Shown: positions 44,301 through 52,859, counted from the stretch's first letter. The stretch: DNA of 53,855 bases from an uncultured Planctomycetaceae bacterium (GCA_903863885.1 CAIPEB010000614.1:1-53855); one strand, 5' to 3'. The notes: generated by a model not told the origin, from the sequence alone. Numbers and translations are program-made.

Positions 44301-45415
44301 TCGTTCCAGACCGCTCCTTCGATGATCATCAGCAATCCGACCTCGTCGGCCACATCGTAATGGAGCGAGGGCCAAGGCTGCGTGTGTGTGCGGAACGCAA
44401 CGCACCCGATCTTCTTGACGTTGAGCCACGCCTTGCGGATCGCCTCGCGGTCCATCACGCCTTGGGGCGGCCACCACGAAGTCGCGAGCAGATTGATTCG
44501 CGATCCATTCAGAAAGAACTTGTCACCTTCGACCCAGAACTCGCGAAAGCCGAACCGCGTGCGCAACTGATCGCCGCCTTCCAGCGAGGATTGCAGCCAG
44601 AGCAGATGCGGATCCACCTGCGACCAGAGCGGCGGGTTCGACCAGGCCTTGCGCAGCGCCACTTTCGCCGACTGGCCGGCAGGGATCAAAACGGCAACCG
44701 GATCTAACCGCAACGATTCGGCTCCGGCGTCCTCAACGATCGCCCCGAGCTTGGCTTCAACCTCGCTGCCCGATTCGTTGACGAGCGTGTATTCGACAAG
44801 CAGTTCCTTCTTTCGCACAGACGGTTTGACGAACACGTCCTTGATGTAAACCGCGGAAAGAGCTTCAAGAGTGACGTTGTCCCAGATTCCGTAAGAGCCG
44901 AAGATGCCTCCGACCGGCGAGAGAATCCGGTCGGCCGGGACGCTGCGAACCGAGTCTGCGTCGGATCTGTCCGGAAACGCGACCTTCTCTTTTTCGGAAG
45001 TGAACACGCCCGTCCAGTCATGGCAGCCGACGACGAGATCGTTGGGACCATCGAATCGGACTGCATCGGTCACGTCCAGCGTGAACGCTTCATATCCGCC
45101 GAAACAGCCGCCGACGTTTTTGCCGTTCACGAAAACCTGACTGTTGTACTTCACTCCTCCGAAGTGCAGTTTTAGTCGCTTGCCTCGAAACGTCGTCGGC
45201 ACCTCGAACGACCGGCGAAACCAGGCTCGCTGATAATTCGTTCCCGAAAGATAGCCCGGCACCGTGCATTCCGCCCACGCGCCGCCGGTCGGCGGCGACT
45301 GGAGTTCCGACACTCGCTGGACTTGCCACGGACCGTTCAACGAGATTTCATTCCGCGGTTGGTCAGCCGCGATCAGCAGCGATAACAGCAGGCAACAATT
45401 CGACAACGCGTCCAT
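41339..45415 (-). CDS. Very large secreted GH2-family glycosidase with amidotransferase-like and CBM-like C-terminal modules
   Basis: The 1,358-aa exported enzyme has the GH2 order: jelly-roll sugar-binding domain (about 25-170, ISLNGPWQVQRVSELQSPPT), Ig-like domain and TIM barrel. The putative acid/base lies in VVMWSLENEFLG (Glu near 411) and the nucleophile in PLYIGEFLW (Glu near 507), as in beta-galactosidases/glucuronidases. Two segments (about 710-890 and 900-1010) resemble amidotransferase-like folds, each with a DFTASGGRLLVL or FVETGGRLWLH signature. The C-terminus has two related beta modules (about 1120-1200 and 1270-1358) with GDYLIGVHARG/GRYRIDVVATG, VDGKPVG/VDGRSVG and a shared EDRNL, resembling xylan-binding CBMs. 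I chose the ATG at 45415, which begins the signal and has GAGGAA upstream. It converges on the giant gene. Most GH2 enzymes are much shorter. Confidence 0.88.
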   Translation of the reverse strand: MDALSNCCLLLSLLIAADQPRNEISLNGPWQVQRVSELQSPPTGGAWAECTVPGYLSGTNYQRAWFRRSFEVPTTFRGKRLKLHFGGVKYNSQVFVNGKNVGGCFGGYEAFTLDVTDAVRFDGPNDLVVGCHDWTGVFTSEKEKVAFPDRSDADSVRSVPADRILSPVGGIFGSYGIWDNVTLEALSAVYIKDVFVKPSVRKKELLVEYTLVNESGSEVEAKLGAIVEDAGAESLRLDPVAVLIPAGQSAKVALRKAWSNPPLWSQVDPHLLWLQSSLEGGDQLRTRFGFREFWVEGDKFFLNGSRINLLATSWWPPQGVMDREAIRKAWLNVKKIGCVAFRTHTQPWPSLHYDVADEVGLLMIIEGAVWNDDDTYRIYDSRFWENYASHLKSMVEQHRNRPSVVMWSLENEFLGGRLNDKSTAKKDLVRMGQLVRQWDPTRPLFYESDGDPDGVADCIGIHYPHEYPDFTCWPNETRWLEKPASIPHMFLNGAEKFEWRRDKPLYIGEFLWIPSRDPSWHTVFFGDEAYRDYNTYRNRAKAESWKMQILGYRDLEVGGMSPWTVVEGGPMDETNPLFAAHQSAYQHIAAFALDYDTRFYSRERVTRRLAVFNDILDASSLTLRWQLTQGTSTVASGQTELSLSAGERKHLHIVLPMPDVSERQLLDWHWQLERNGRQAFQDNRGLSVFPVPELPSLSARIGLYDPLGTTKELLGRMRLKTEPVESLERLPANIDVLIIGSCSLKASVAGVPVVGQVYSPRQSLVDFTASGGRLLVLRQETYPESLFDVSLTGQRSTMTFSQAKHHPALDGIDADDLKFWRGDNMVALAEAARPVAGTLPIVVSGSAAGIDTSPLLARPMGRGCMVFCQMLLTEKYFEEPAAARVFGNLLKWLDGYRAETGRTVVIGPTEYKALLSSWGVRCDGLKDAGANSAEAALSGTRPRLVICRNELPDLQNAREFVETGGRLWLHRLTPDKFAAAAAALGVPLEVRPYKGPVSRAEGDSPFFDFVSREDLYWLGPHRGIDWAETPRAASMAEGVFAKSLAGKSVTAYEIDQWTLEGGIVERRKPGVVFATVGSARKQVEFPVSGDYLIGVHARGTPSDGILPLVRVAVDGKPVGTLSTGPEWQTTTVTARIEKGSHELSIAFINDGSHPPLEDRNLFADQVLVALDDGGDGTTVLTTPAALAISRLGQGAVVWDQIAWDTEEANSRKASRLAGSLMTALGAESDSQLGVIIEAEHMTPQPGVPHFSNTGTFASMACSGYISSPLRAAQSGRYRIDVVATGSSAAGVYPEVDVLVDGRSVGTIHLVASNWRTYSLPMNLQAGDHELRLAFTNDFSGGGEDRNLSLDRATIYRDE

Positions 45416-45863
45416 GTCATGCTTCCTCTTCGGCGTCAACTCGGGAGCAACTCCCCGAGAATATAGCCGCGAATATGCGCGGCGTGTTACGCGAAGAAAC
45501 GCTGAACGTCCGGCGAGAACCCGTAAATGCGTTTTGGATTACTGCTTGCCTCCGGACTCTGGACTCCAGACTCCGGACCTTTCCGTACGGCGCACGGACG
45601 ACACGTAGGCATTCTTTCAACTTCACCCTCCTGCTTGCGGGAGGGTCGATGGCGAGGAACGAGCCAGCGGGGAGGGGTGTCTGACGTGACGAACGAAACA
45701 CCCTCCCCGGAACTCGCTACCGCTCGTTGCCGACCCTCCCGCCGACGCGGGAGGGTGAAGTTCATCCGCGACCGGCGCTGCCGGTCGAGTGACAGACAAG
45801 GAAATTGAAGTTAGCCTTGACGTTGCTGCGAGATGGAAACCGTTCCGTTAGTGGATACGTTGC
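45416..45863. other. Repeat-filled intergenic region
   Basis: This divergent gap between the GH2 gene and the small membrane protein carries TCCGGACTCTGGACTCCAGA (from 45551), a dense member of the TCTGGAG family. It also carries the MITE-like element at 45621-45760. I saw no convincing gene. Frames that cross it consist of repeat sequence. Confidence 0.55.
45621..45760. repeat. About 140-bp inverted-repeat (MITE-like) element, copy 2
   Basis: The left end CTTCACCCTCCTGCTTGCGG and right end CCGACGCGGGAGGGTGAAG are inverted repeats. Each contains a sub-hairpin of CCTCCnGC...GCGGGAGGG type. The inner arms also pair: GGGGAGGGGTGT against ACACCCTCCCC. Size and ends match the element at 4272-4410. 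There is no coding potential. Confidence 0.65.
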
Positions 45864-46514
45864 ATGACGAACAGGCGGTTCTTTGTGGCGGGACTTTTCG
45901 CGTGTGCTGCACTTGGAGTGATGGCCTGGGTAACGATCCGCAGTGCGGGCGTCGATCCCGACGAACTGCTTAAGATGGAAGATCTGAAGCAGACGAGTGT
46001 GACCTATTCGCGCTCCGGTTACTTCACGATCGAGGGCGGCGTGACGAGCGTAACGGCGGTTTTCAATGGCGACGGAACCGCCCTCCTTCGTCTGAACAGC
46101 GAGAACACCATTCGGGTGAAGATATCGCCGGATCGTTATCGAACTTTGTTGCGATCGATGGCCGATAACGGGTTTTCGACCGTAGGCGTAAGGCGACGCT
46201 GGTGCACATATCTGGCCGACTTTGGAAGACTCGACATCGCGGTACAGAATGCGGGGCGTAAGACATTCATTCGCGTCGACGCGAAGCACTATGTGAATGA
46301 ACCTGAGCGGCTCGAGGCTATCCTTGATACCATCTACTCATTTGAGAAGGAATTCGGAGAATCTTTGAGCTATGGTCCATTGGCAGTCTCGACGCATAGT
46401 GACTACCGTGACTTAGTTCTCCCCATCGCTTGTGTGGCGGTTGTGGTTTTGATTCTCGGCGGTAGTGCCGCTCTGCGTCGTTGCCGCAGACGACGTTCCC
46501 CGCTGGAACCTTGA
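45864..46514 (+). CDS. Hypothetical two-membrane-segment protein
   Basis: This 216-aa protein is of unrecognised family. Hydrophobic segments lie at the N-terminus (about 7-26, FVAGLFACAALGVMAWVTIR) and C-terminus (about 184-205, LVLPIACVAVVVLILGGSAA), the latter followed by a cluster of Arg. The intervening 155 residues would be extracytoplasmic. They include GYFTIEGGVTSVTAVFNGDG and RYRTLLRSMADNGFSTV, a pattern like small proteins that respond to a threshold value. No ribosome site stands out upstream. The next gene, a putative lipoprotein, begins 9 bp after the stop, so the two are probably co-transcribed. Confidence 0.6.
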   Translation: MTNRRFFVAGLFACAALGVMAWVTIRSAGVDPDELLKMEDLKQTSVTYSRSGYFTIEGGVTSVTAVFNGDGTALLRLNSENTIRVKISPDRYRTLLRSMADNGFSTVGVRRRWCTYLADFGRLDIAVQNAGRKTFIRVDAKHYVNEPERLEAILDTIYSFEKEFGESLSYGPLAVSTHSDYRDLVLPIACVAVVVLILGGSAALRRCRRRRSPLEP

Positions 46515-46523
46515 GGCAAATGC

Positions 46524-47450
46524 ATGACGACTCCAGACCGCCGAACTTGGATCGGGCTTGATCTTGCATCTGTGGTTCTGATCGTGTTCACCGGTTGCCA
46601 TCGAGTCGAGCCACGGATCTCGGAAGAACCGCTTCGGGCGGTGCAATGTCCGTTTGCGATCTATTGGCCACCGAGGGACCCACAGGACAACGTCTCGGCT
46701 TCCGTCAGGCCGCTCCTTCGCGGAAGCTTGGCTCTTACAACGAAGGAGGTGGGCAACGGCGTAACGCTGGCCGACTTGGCGGTCACTATCACGCGCCCCT
46801 CGGCAGAGCCAGACCGTCAGTTCTGGAATTCTCAACTCGCGTTTGCCGATATCGCCTGGATGGGCAAAGTGCGAGTGTGGGACGCGGACAAGAAATGGTT
46901 GTGGCCGAATCTTCCGTACCTGCTGCGTCTGCCTGGTCAGGAGCGTATTGAACGGTACGGCGGAATGGATCCCGGCAAGCGCGTCGACAATGATTTCGCC
47001 GCTGTTCTGGTTCGCAAGTACGACTCGGCCGGCAGAATCGAATCTGCCGAAACCAGGGATGCTCCGCTTGTTTCGGCAGAATGGTACGCTGCCGGTTCAG
47101 AGAACCCGGATCTTTATACCGTGGTGAACTCCGCGAAATCAGACACATTCGCGATTCGCCTGGGACGGAAAGGCCAACGCGCCAGCGGACGGCTCAAAAT
47201 CTGGCTGATCTACGCCGACTTCCTCGGAGAACTGCCGCCACGCACCTGGCCGCAGACTTCGGAATGGGCCGGCGGAATCTTGGCGTATTTTGAGGTCGAC
47301 TGGAAAACCTCGCCTGAACATGGCTGTCGCGGCACAGTTCGGCAAATGAGGCCGGTGGACGGGACCGGATTTGATTGGTCGCGTTGGGTCGTGCGCACTC
47401 CGGGTATCGACGAGGCGACAGCTCATAAGCGTTTGTCTATGGAAGAATAG
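46524..47450 (+). CDS. Hypothetical lipoprotein
   Basis: The 308-aa product begins with a lipoprotein-type signal: a hydrophobic run (LDLASVVLIVFTGC) whose Cys25 would be lipidated. The mature part looks beta-rich, with conserved-looking stretches such as FADIAWMGKVRVWDADKKWL, YLLRLPGQERIERYGG and RLKIWLIYADFLGELP. I do not recognise the family. GAGG lies about 8 nt before the ATG. The gene starts 9 bp after the preceding membrane-protein gene and probably shares its transcript. Its stop is followed directly by a GAGGCCACG...ACACGGAT intergenic repeat. Confidence 0.6.
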   Translation: MTTPDRRTWIGLDLASVVLIVFTGCHRVEPRISEEPLRAVQCPFAIYWPPRDPQDNVSASVRPLLRGSLALTTKEVGNGVTLADLAVTITRPSAEPDRQFWNSQLAFADIAWMGKVRVWDADKKWLWPNLPYLLRLPGQERIERYGGMDPGKRVDNDFAAVLVRKYDSAGRIESAETRDAPLVSAEWYAAGSENPDLYTVVNSAKSDTFAIRLGRKGQRASGRLKIWLIYADFLGELPPRTWPQTSEWAGGILAYFEVDWKTSPEHGCRGTVRQMRPVDGTGFDWSRWVVRTPGIDEATAHKRLSMEE

Positions 47451-47482
47451 AGGCCACGATACACACGAGTGAACACGGATAA
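47450..47482. repeat. Dispersed GAGGCCACG...ACACGGAT repeat
   Basis: This diverged copy of the GAGGCCACGGATG family begins on the last base of the lipoprotein gene's stop codon and reads GAGGCCACGATACACACGAG then TGAACACGGAT. Related copies lie at 12283, 41251 (inverted) and 52912. Confidence 0.45.
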
Positions 47483-47601
47483 CCGAACTTGCGACCGGCT
47501 GCACGTTCCCGGGTTGCAGAGCGTATTGCAACGCGGCACACTGGCTGGTTGAGTTGCTGGTTAAGATCCGCGTCTCGTCTTCGATCCGGGAGAATCACGC
47601 G

Positions 47602-48981
47602 ATGGCTGCTCGAACCTTCGTTCTGTGGGTTGCCCTGGTCCCCCTGATAGCGCATGTGACCTCCGCGGATGTGCGCGGAGCCGAAGGCGCATCGGCGGTC
47701 GGACTGCGGGCCGCCTCGGCCGCGATCAATCTCGAGGCTGACGACTCGATGGTCACCGCGGGAGGCATTGGACCGGGCAGGGTCCAGGGCCAGGAGGGTC
47801 AGCTGCGGGCAACGGCCGTCGTCGTCCGCCAATCCGGCGCGACTCCGGTTGCCATGGTCGCCTGCGATGTGGTGATCGTTCCCGGCGACATCGTAGACGG
47901 GGCGCTGAAAGAGATCGAAACCGCGATCGGCCTGCCGCCCTCCAATGTACTCGTCAGTGCAACGCACACGCACGCGGCTCCGAGCGTCAGTCGCGTCCAT
48001 GACTACGACCGTGATCCGGTCTTCGCGAAACGACTGCAGCAGGGGATCGTTGATGCGGTGAAATCGGCGTACGCCAAGTTGAATGACGAGGAATCCGAGT
48101 TTCTGTTCTGTATGGGCGAAGAAAACACGGTCGGTTCCAATAGCCGGCAGCGGTTGTCCGATGGCATGATCTATTGGGTCGGCCCGAAGACGAACTTCGT
48201 CGGCCCTACAGGTCCGTTCGACCCCCAATTGCCCGTGCTCGCTTTCCGCGGCAAGTCCGGCCGCTGGCAGGCAGTGATCTACAACCATTCGACGCATAAT
48301 ATCGGCACGCGGAACGGCAACGTGCGTTCGCCGAGTTTCTACGGACTGGCGGCCCAGGAACTGGAGCCGGAACTGAACGCAAACGTCTGCTTTTTCGAAG
48401 GTGCCGCCGGATCAACGCACAACATCAAAGGCGTGACCGCTGCCGACGCGACCGACCGCATGAAGCAGGCCGTGCGCGACGCGCTCCAGCGAGCCACCGT
48501 GCATCCGGTGAAACGAGTCGCTTCGATCAAACGTCCCTTCACCTACCACGTGCGCAAGTTCGACGAGGCCGTCGAAGACGACAAGGTCGTCACCTACTGC
48601 AGGAAGTACTTTCCCGACGGGTGCGAGATCATCGCCAGGGTTTTCCGCAAAATGCGACAGGAATTGGCGCCGCACCAGGGCGAGCAGCGCACGACCCGAC
48701 TTCAAGCGATTGTCATCGGCGACGTGGCCATTGCGGCGGTCCCGGGTGAGTACTTCACAGGGCTCGGCATGGACATCAAGCGGCGTTCTCCCTTCACCAA
48801 CACGATGGTCGTTGAACTCGCCAACGACAGCATTGGTTATCTTCCCGATCGCGAAGCCTATGATCTGGGCGGATATCAGACCTGGATGGGCCTGCACAGT
48901 TTCGTCGAACCGGGAACCGGGGAACGAGTCGCCGACGAGATGATCACAATGCTGCACGAGCTTCGAGGCCAAAACGACTAA
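47602..48981 (+). CDS. Exported neutral/alkaline ceramidase-like protein
   Basis: The 459-aa protein has a signal peptide (RTFVLWVALVPLIAHVTSA) and matches the N-terminal domain of neutral/alkaline non-lysosomal ceramidases, zinc amidases. Recognisable parts are VAMVACDVVIVPGDIVDGAL, LVSATHTHAAPSVS near residues 118-131 (metal-binding His pair), AVIYNHSTHNIGTRN and FFEGAAGSTHNI. Planctomycetes carry many such proteins that need not act on ceramide, so a general amidase role is equally possible. Compared with full ceramidases it lacks the C-terminal Ig-like domain. I chose the ATG at 47602 because it opens the signal and has GGGAG upstream. A longer frame begins at 47554. The next gene is the superoxide reductase, 100 bp downstream. 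Confidence 0.8.
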   Translation: MAARTFVLWVALVPLIAHVTSADVRGAEGASAVGLRAASAAINLEADDSMVTAGGIGPGRVQGQEGQLRATAVVVRQSGATPVAMVACDVVIVPGDIVDGALKEIETAIGLPPSNVLVSATHTHAAPSVSRVHDYDRDPVFAKRLQQGIVDAVKSAYAKLNDEESEFLFCMGEENTVGSNSRQRLSDGMIYWVGPKTNFVGPTGPFDPQLPVLAFRGKSGRWQAVIYNHSTHNIGTRNGNVRSPSFYGLAAQELEPELNANVCFFEGAAGSTHNIKGVTAADATDRMKQAVRDALQRATVHPVKRVASIKRPFTYHVRKFDEAVEDDKVVTYCRKYFPDGCEIIARVFRKMRQELAPHQGEQRTTRLQAIVIGDVAIAAVPGEYFTGLGMDIKRRSPFTNTMVVELANDSIGYLPDREAYDLGGYQTWMGLHSFVEPGTGERVADEMITMLHELRGQND

Positions 48982-49081
48982 CCGTTCCCCAGTCCGCCTG
49001 TTGCCTGATGCTGTTCACTCGCTTATGCTGCTTTCAAATCCCGACTTTTGGAAACCGATTTCCGTGCGAAAGGAGAAGACC

Positions 49082-49525
49082 ATGAGCGAACGACGCGATT
49101 TCCTGAAGCAGTTGGCTGTGGTACCGGCCGGCGCAATGCTGATCCCGATGCTCACCGCATCCGCGGAAGAAGCCGCCTGTGCCGAAAGCGTCATCGGGAA
49201 ACTGCCCGAGAACGTGATCTACACCAAGGAGCACCCCGGCGTTTGGAAAGGCAAAGAAGGCAGCCACGTGCCGACCGTCCAGGTCGAAAAAGGTACTGCC
49301 GGCCTGACCCTGAAGGTCGAAAACAAGCACGGAATGGCTGAAGATCACTACATTGTTCGCCACGTGGTTGTCAGCGAAACGGGCGAAGTGCTCGGCGCCA
49401 AGACGTTCAGCTACAAGGACAAACCCGTCTCGACGCACGAAACGAAGGCGACCGCCGGACAGCACGTGTTCGTCCTCTCGTTCTGCAATAAGCACGACCT
49501 GTGGGTCGCGCACGTGAAGCTGTGA
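49082..49525 (+). CDS. Tat-exported superoxide reductase (neelaredoxin/desulfoferrodoxin family)
   Basis: The enzyme reduces superoxide to hydrogen peroxide at a mononuclear iron site. The 147-aa protein has a Tat signal (SERRDFLKQLAVVPAGAMLI) and then the superoxide reductase fold. All five iron ligands can be placed: His62 (SHVPTV), His83 and His89 (NKHGMAEDHYIVRH) and Cys135 with His138 (SFCNKHDLW). No desulforedoxin-type N-terminal rubredoxin-like domain is present, so this is the one-iron type. Most relatives are cytoplasmic; the Tat signal places this one outside the cytoplasmic membrane after folding with iron. AAAGGAG lies upstream at ideal spacing. The electron donor is unknown. The start is certain because the Tat motif immediately follows. 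Confidence 0.88.
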   Translation: MSERRDFLKQLAVVPAGAMLIPMLTASAEEAACAESVIGKLPENVIYTKEHPGVWKGKEGSHVPTVQVEKGTAGLTLKVENKHGMAEDHYIVRHVVVSETGEVLGAKTFSYKDKPVSTHETKATAGQHVFVLSFCNKHDLWVAHVKL

Positions 49526-49569
49526 ACCCGACTGCAGAGTAAGCCGTCGCGGTTGCACATATCGAGCGG

Positions 49570-49788
49570 CTACTCGCCGAGTTGCAGAGTTTGCATCAAA
49601 CCCGGGTGCAAGTCCAACGCGCGGCGGAGCGCATTCCTCGCGGAGTGCTCCGAACGCGCGTTTTTCTTGCGCCTCCGCAACGTGCCGCAGCATTTTCGTG
49701 CGACCGGCTCTGCAACTCGCCCTGCCTGACTTGCGAGTTCGTCTTTCAGTTTGTTCAGCGGCTCGAATCGCTGTAAATTCTCTGTCAC
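49570..49788 (-). CDS. Doubtful small basic protein
   Basis: A 72-codon frame with a GTG start has GGAG about 8 nt upstream. The product is charged and basic (LNKLKDELASQAGRVAEPVA then RKCCGTLRRRKKNA). No domain is recognisable. It lies opposite in orientation to both neighbours inside the 349-bp gap 49526-49874, which has no other candidate gene. It could be chance. Confidence 0.2.
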   Translation of the reverse strand: MTENLQRFEPLNKLKDELASQAGRVAEPVARKCCGTLRRRKKNARSEHSARNALRRALDLHPGLMQTLQLGE

Positions 49789-49874
49789 GGATGCGGCTCC
49801 GGGACTCGGTCACAGCATCTTCGCCGACCGACCTATCGGACCGCACGCACAGGGACCACACCGGGAGCAGCGCA

Positions 49875-52859
49875 ATGAAGTGCAGGTTTCATTGGAGAGC
49901 AGCGGCATTGATGATCGGCCTGTCGGCTTGCATCGGCGCATTGACGCGCGGGGCGTGCGCCGAGGAAGCAGCGGCACCGGAGCAGCTGTACAGCGGTCAG
50001 GTTGTGTCCTACCCCGGTCCCTGGTCGCTGGGACTTCCCAAGCAGGGGATCATCCTCGTCAGCGACTCGGAGCTGGAAACCCTCGCATCCGATCCCGACA
50101 AGGTTATCGACCTGAGCCTCACCCCCGACCCCAAGAACATGTCGAGCCTGCGACAGATTTGCGAGGCGGGAAAACGGCAGGGGGCGCGAACGCTGATCGT
50201 CGCGTTTGACCACTTCTTTCAGCAATACCGCCCGGGGCAAAACCACGTGCGCGAGCTGATGCCGGACATGGATGCGTACATCGAGAAGATCGCCAAGATC
50301 GGCAAGTTTGCCGAACAATATGGTCTTGGACTTGAATTGAGCCTGCTCACGCCGCTCGAGATCGGCCGCGCCTATCGCCAGGCAACCGGCGAAACGGGGA
50401 TCTGGATGCAATACCGCAAAGGCCTGCGGGATCCGGAGAGCGGCACGTTCAGCGTCGAGTTGTGGCGGCAGAGTCGCTGGGTCAACAACAAAGGACCGTT
50501 CGATCTCGAGGACGGAGGCGTGCGCGTGTTCGCCTTCCGCGAACGACCCATCCCGGGCACGCCTTACCGCGTGGTTCCGGAGGACTCGATCGTGGACATC
50601 ACCAAGAATGTCCAGGTTGAAGTGCTCGAGGGAATTCAGGCGGAGCGATTTCCCGCACAGCGGATCCGCGTGCACGGCAGCGGCAAGATCGAGCAGAAGG
50701 GGCTCAACCGGGTGCTCGTCATCCAATCGTATCGCACGCCCGAGATGGACTACTTTTCGGACAAAGCGTTGCCTTACCTCAAGCAACTGATCGACCGCTA
50801 CGCCGCGGCGAACATCAAATTGAACGCACTGTACTCCGACGAACCGCATCTGATGGGCGACTGGAGTTACCACTCGCATCACGAGCACGGCCAATTCGCC
50901 ATGCGATATGTCAGCCCGGGCCTGGCGGACAAATTCTCGCGCCGCTTCGGCGAGAACTACCGCGACCTGGCAAAGTACCTGATCTATTTCGTTTACGGCC
51001 AGGAAGATTTCGCGATCGACCTGACCGCAACTCAGGGCATCATGCACGTCTTCGGTTCCAAGCCGGAAGACATCCGCCGGACGGCCCTGTTTCGCGCGCA
51101 CTACTATCGATTTCTGCAGGACGAGGTGACGGACCTTCTCGTGCAGGCCAAGCGGCACGCGGAAGCCCGCATGGGCCATCGACTCGAGGCGCGGGCTCAC
51201 GCCACTTGGGCAGAAAGCCCGACGTGTGATTACTGGATTCCCTTCGCGGGCAAGCGCGGCGAATCGAGCAAGTACGAGTACACGTCCGATTTCCTCTGGT
51301 CCAACACGGTCCAGCAGTCCGCGGTCGCCTGCTCCGATTATTTCCGCTGGGGCGACTTTCTCACGGGCAACGGAAACGACCATGCGGAAGGCGGTTTTCT
51401 CGACAGGAACTACACCGGCCTGACACTCGCTTGCTCGACCGGCATCCTCAACGAGATCCCCTACTCCTACGGCGCGCATTGGGGCATGCCCGGCGCGATC
51501 GCACATCGCCGCTCGATGCTGGCCGCCGCATTCGGCACGGCCGGTTCCCACTTCGGCGAAGTACAGGACATGCAGCACCGCGATGTCGATGTGCTGATGC
51601 TCTATCCGATCGACCTCGTCGCCGTGGAAGAACGTTTCGGAAGCTGGATGACTCAGTACGCGTACGCCAACTATGTCACGCAGGCCAAGCTGCTCGAACG
51701 TGGCAAAGTGGTGAACGGCGCCATTGAGATGGCAGGCAGGCGATTCACGACGCTCGCCACGACATTCGAGCCGTTTCCGTCGCAGCGGCTTCTCGACCTG
51801 ATGCGGCAGTTGGCAGAGCAGGGCGGTCGGGTCGTCTGGTCAGGTCCGCCTCCCGTACTCACCGACGAAGGCAACGACGCACTGGCTGCTTGGTCCGCAA
51901 TCTTCGGCGTTCAATATCGGCCGGGCCCGAATGAAGGTCTGCCGGCGCCAGGTTGCCAGATCGTTTTCAGCGGCCCCCTGCAGTCGGTCCCGCCTCAGAT
52001 CATCCTCACCCACGAACTGGTTGATCGCATCTATCCGGTTTCCGTCAGCGATTCGACGCAAGAGGTCGCGCGAGTGCGGGGCAAAGTCGTGGGAACTCAA
52101 CGCTCGTACCCCAACGGCGGCCAGGCGATTTTCCTCGGATTCCGCCCGCGCGACAATCAATCGTGCAGCCTCGGTTACGACATCCGCACCTGGTTCGATG
52201 TTCTGAATGCGGCGGGAGCCTATCCGCCTTCCGGCAAGTTCCAGGGAGTCAACGACAACACCGAGTACCTTTCCCGAACCGGCGATTATCTTGCCTGCCG
52301 ATTTCCCAACGGATGCTTAACCGTCGCGCGGCACCTTCGAACACTCGAAGAAGATTGGCCGGGTGGATTTGCCCGAAACGCTGAAGCTGATAAGGCCTAC
52401 GAATCAAGTCACGAGATCCCGACCGACGCGCTGAAGCTGGAAGACTACAAGGTCAACGGTCTGTCGCTCAATTACGAGGGCAATGGCGCCGTCGCGTTGC
52501 GGCTCGACCGGGAAGGCAGCTTGATCGCGTTCGCGGGAAGCAACTGCAAACAGATCAGCGTAGACGGCAAGGCAACCGTGTTCTCGGACAATCCGCTCGG
52601 TCTGATCATGTTCGCTCCGATCACTGCGAATCGCCTGGTGCCCGGCGGCGCAATTGGCGAGATCGTGATTCACGGAGCAGGGGATGTCCGCATCCCGTCG
52701 AAGGGCTTGCCGGAAAATGTACAGTTGTTTTTCGAGGAAGCGATCCTCGGCTCTAAGGGCGCTGAAGTGCCCGTGAAGCGGGATGCACAGTCGCTGATTA
52801 TCTCGGTTACGCCGGAGGTGTCCGGACGGAGGTTGTGGGTCATTCCGGCAGCGAAGTGA
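49875..52859 (+). CDS. Large secreted barrel-like protein of unrecognised family
   Basis: The 994-aa exported protein has a signal peptide (WRAAALMIGLSACIGALTRG...CA). The N-terminal 250 residues suggest a barrel beginning (ARTLIVAFDHFFQQYRPGQ, YGLGLELSLLTPLEIGRAY). A middle part holds IKLNALYSDEPHLMGDWSYH near residues 314-333, with an Asp-Glu pair suited to catalysis. GEVQDMQHRDVDVLMLYPID and LAEQGGRVVWSGPPPVLTDE (about 655) resemble the amidotransferase-like trimerisation domain found after the barrel in GH42-type beta-galactosidases. The last 200 residues are beta-rich. I chose the ATG at 49875, with GGGAG 8 nt upstream and the signal immediately after; the open frame extends back to 49698. 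Glycosidase function is an inference from this layout. Confidence 0.6.
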   Translation: MKCRFHWRAAALMIGLSACIGALTRGACAEEAAAPEQLYSGQVVSYPGPWSLGLPKQGIILVSDSELETLASDPDKVIDLSLTPDPKNMSSLRQICEAGKRQGARTLIVAFDHFFQQYRPGQNHVRELMPDMDAYIEKIAKIGKFAEQYGLGLELSLLTPLEIGRAYRQATGETGIWMQYRKGLRDPESGTFSVELWRQSRWVNNKGPFDLEDGGVRVFAFRERPIPGTPYRVVPEDSIVDITKNVQVEVLEGIQAERFPAQRIRVHGSGKIEQKGLNRVLVIQSYRTPEMDYFSDKALPYLKQLIDRYAAANIKLNALYSDEPHLMGDWSYHSHHEHGQFAMRYVSPGLADKFSRRFGENYRDLAKYLIYFVYGQEDFAIDLTATQGIMHVFGSKPEDIRRTALFRAHYYRFLQDEVTDLLVQAKRHAEARMGHRLEARAHATWAESPTCDYWIPFAGKRGESSKYEYTSDFLWSNTVQQSAVACSDYFRWGDFLTGNGNDHAEGGFLDRNYTGLTLACSTGILNEIPYSYGAHWGMPGAIAHRRSMLAAAFGTAGSHFGEVQDMQHRDVDVLMLYPIDLVAVEERFGSWMTQYAYANYVTQAKLLERGKVVNGAIEMAGRRFTTLATTFEPFPSQRLLDLMRQLAEQGGRVVWSGPPPVLTDEGNDALAAWSAIFGVQYRPGPNEGLPAPGCQIVFSGPLQSVPPQIILTHELVDRIYPVSVSDSTQEVARVRGKVVGTQRSYPNGGQAIFLGFRPRDNQSCSLGYDIRTWFDVLNAAGAYPPSGKFQGVNDNTEYLSRTGDYLACRFPNGCLTVARHLRTLEEDWPGGFARNAEADKAYESSHEIPTDALKLEDYKVNGLSLNYEGNGAVALRLDREGSLIAFAGSNCKQISVDGKATVFSDNPLGLIMFAPITANRLVPGGAIGEIVIHGAGDVRIPSKGLPENVQLFFEEAILGSKGAEVPVKRDAQSLIISVTPEVSGRRLWVIPAAK

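Noticed and set aside
49833-51578. A 581-codon minus-strand frame
   Set aside because: It is a shadow of the 994-aa secreted protein; no start context or domain supports it.
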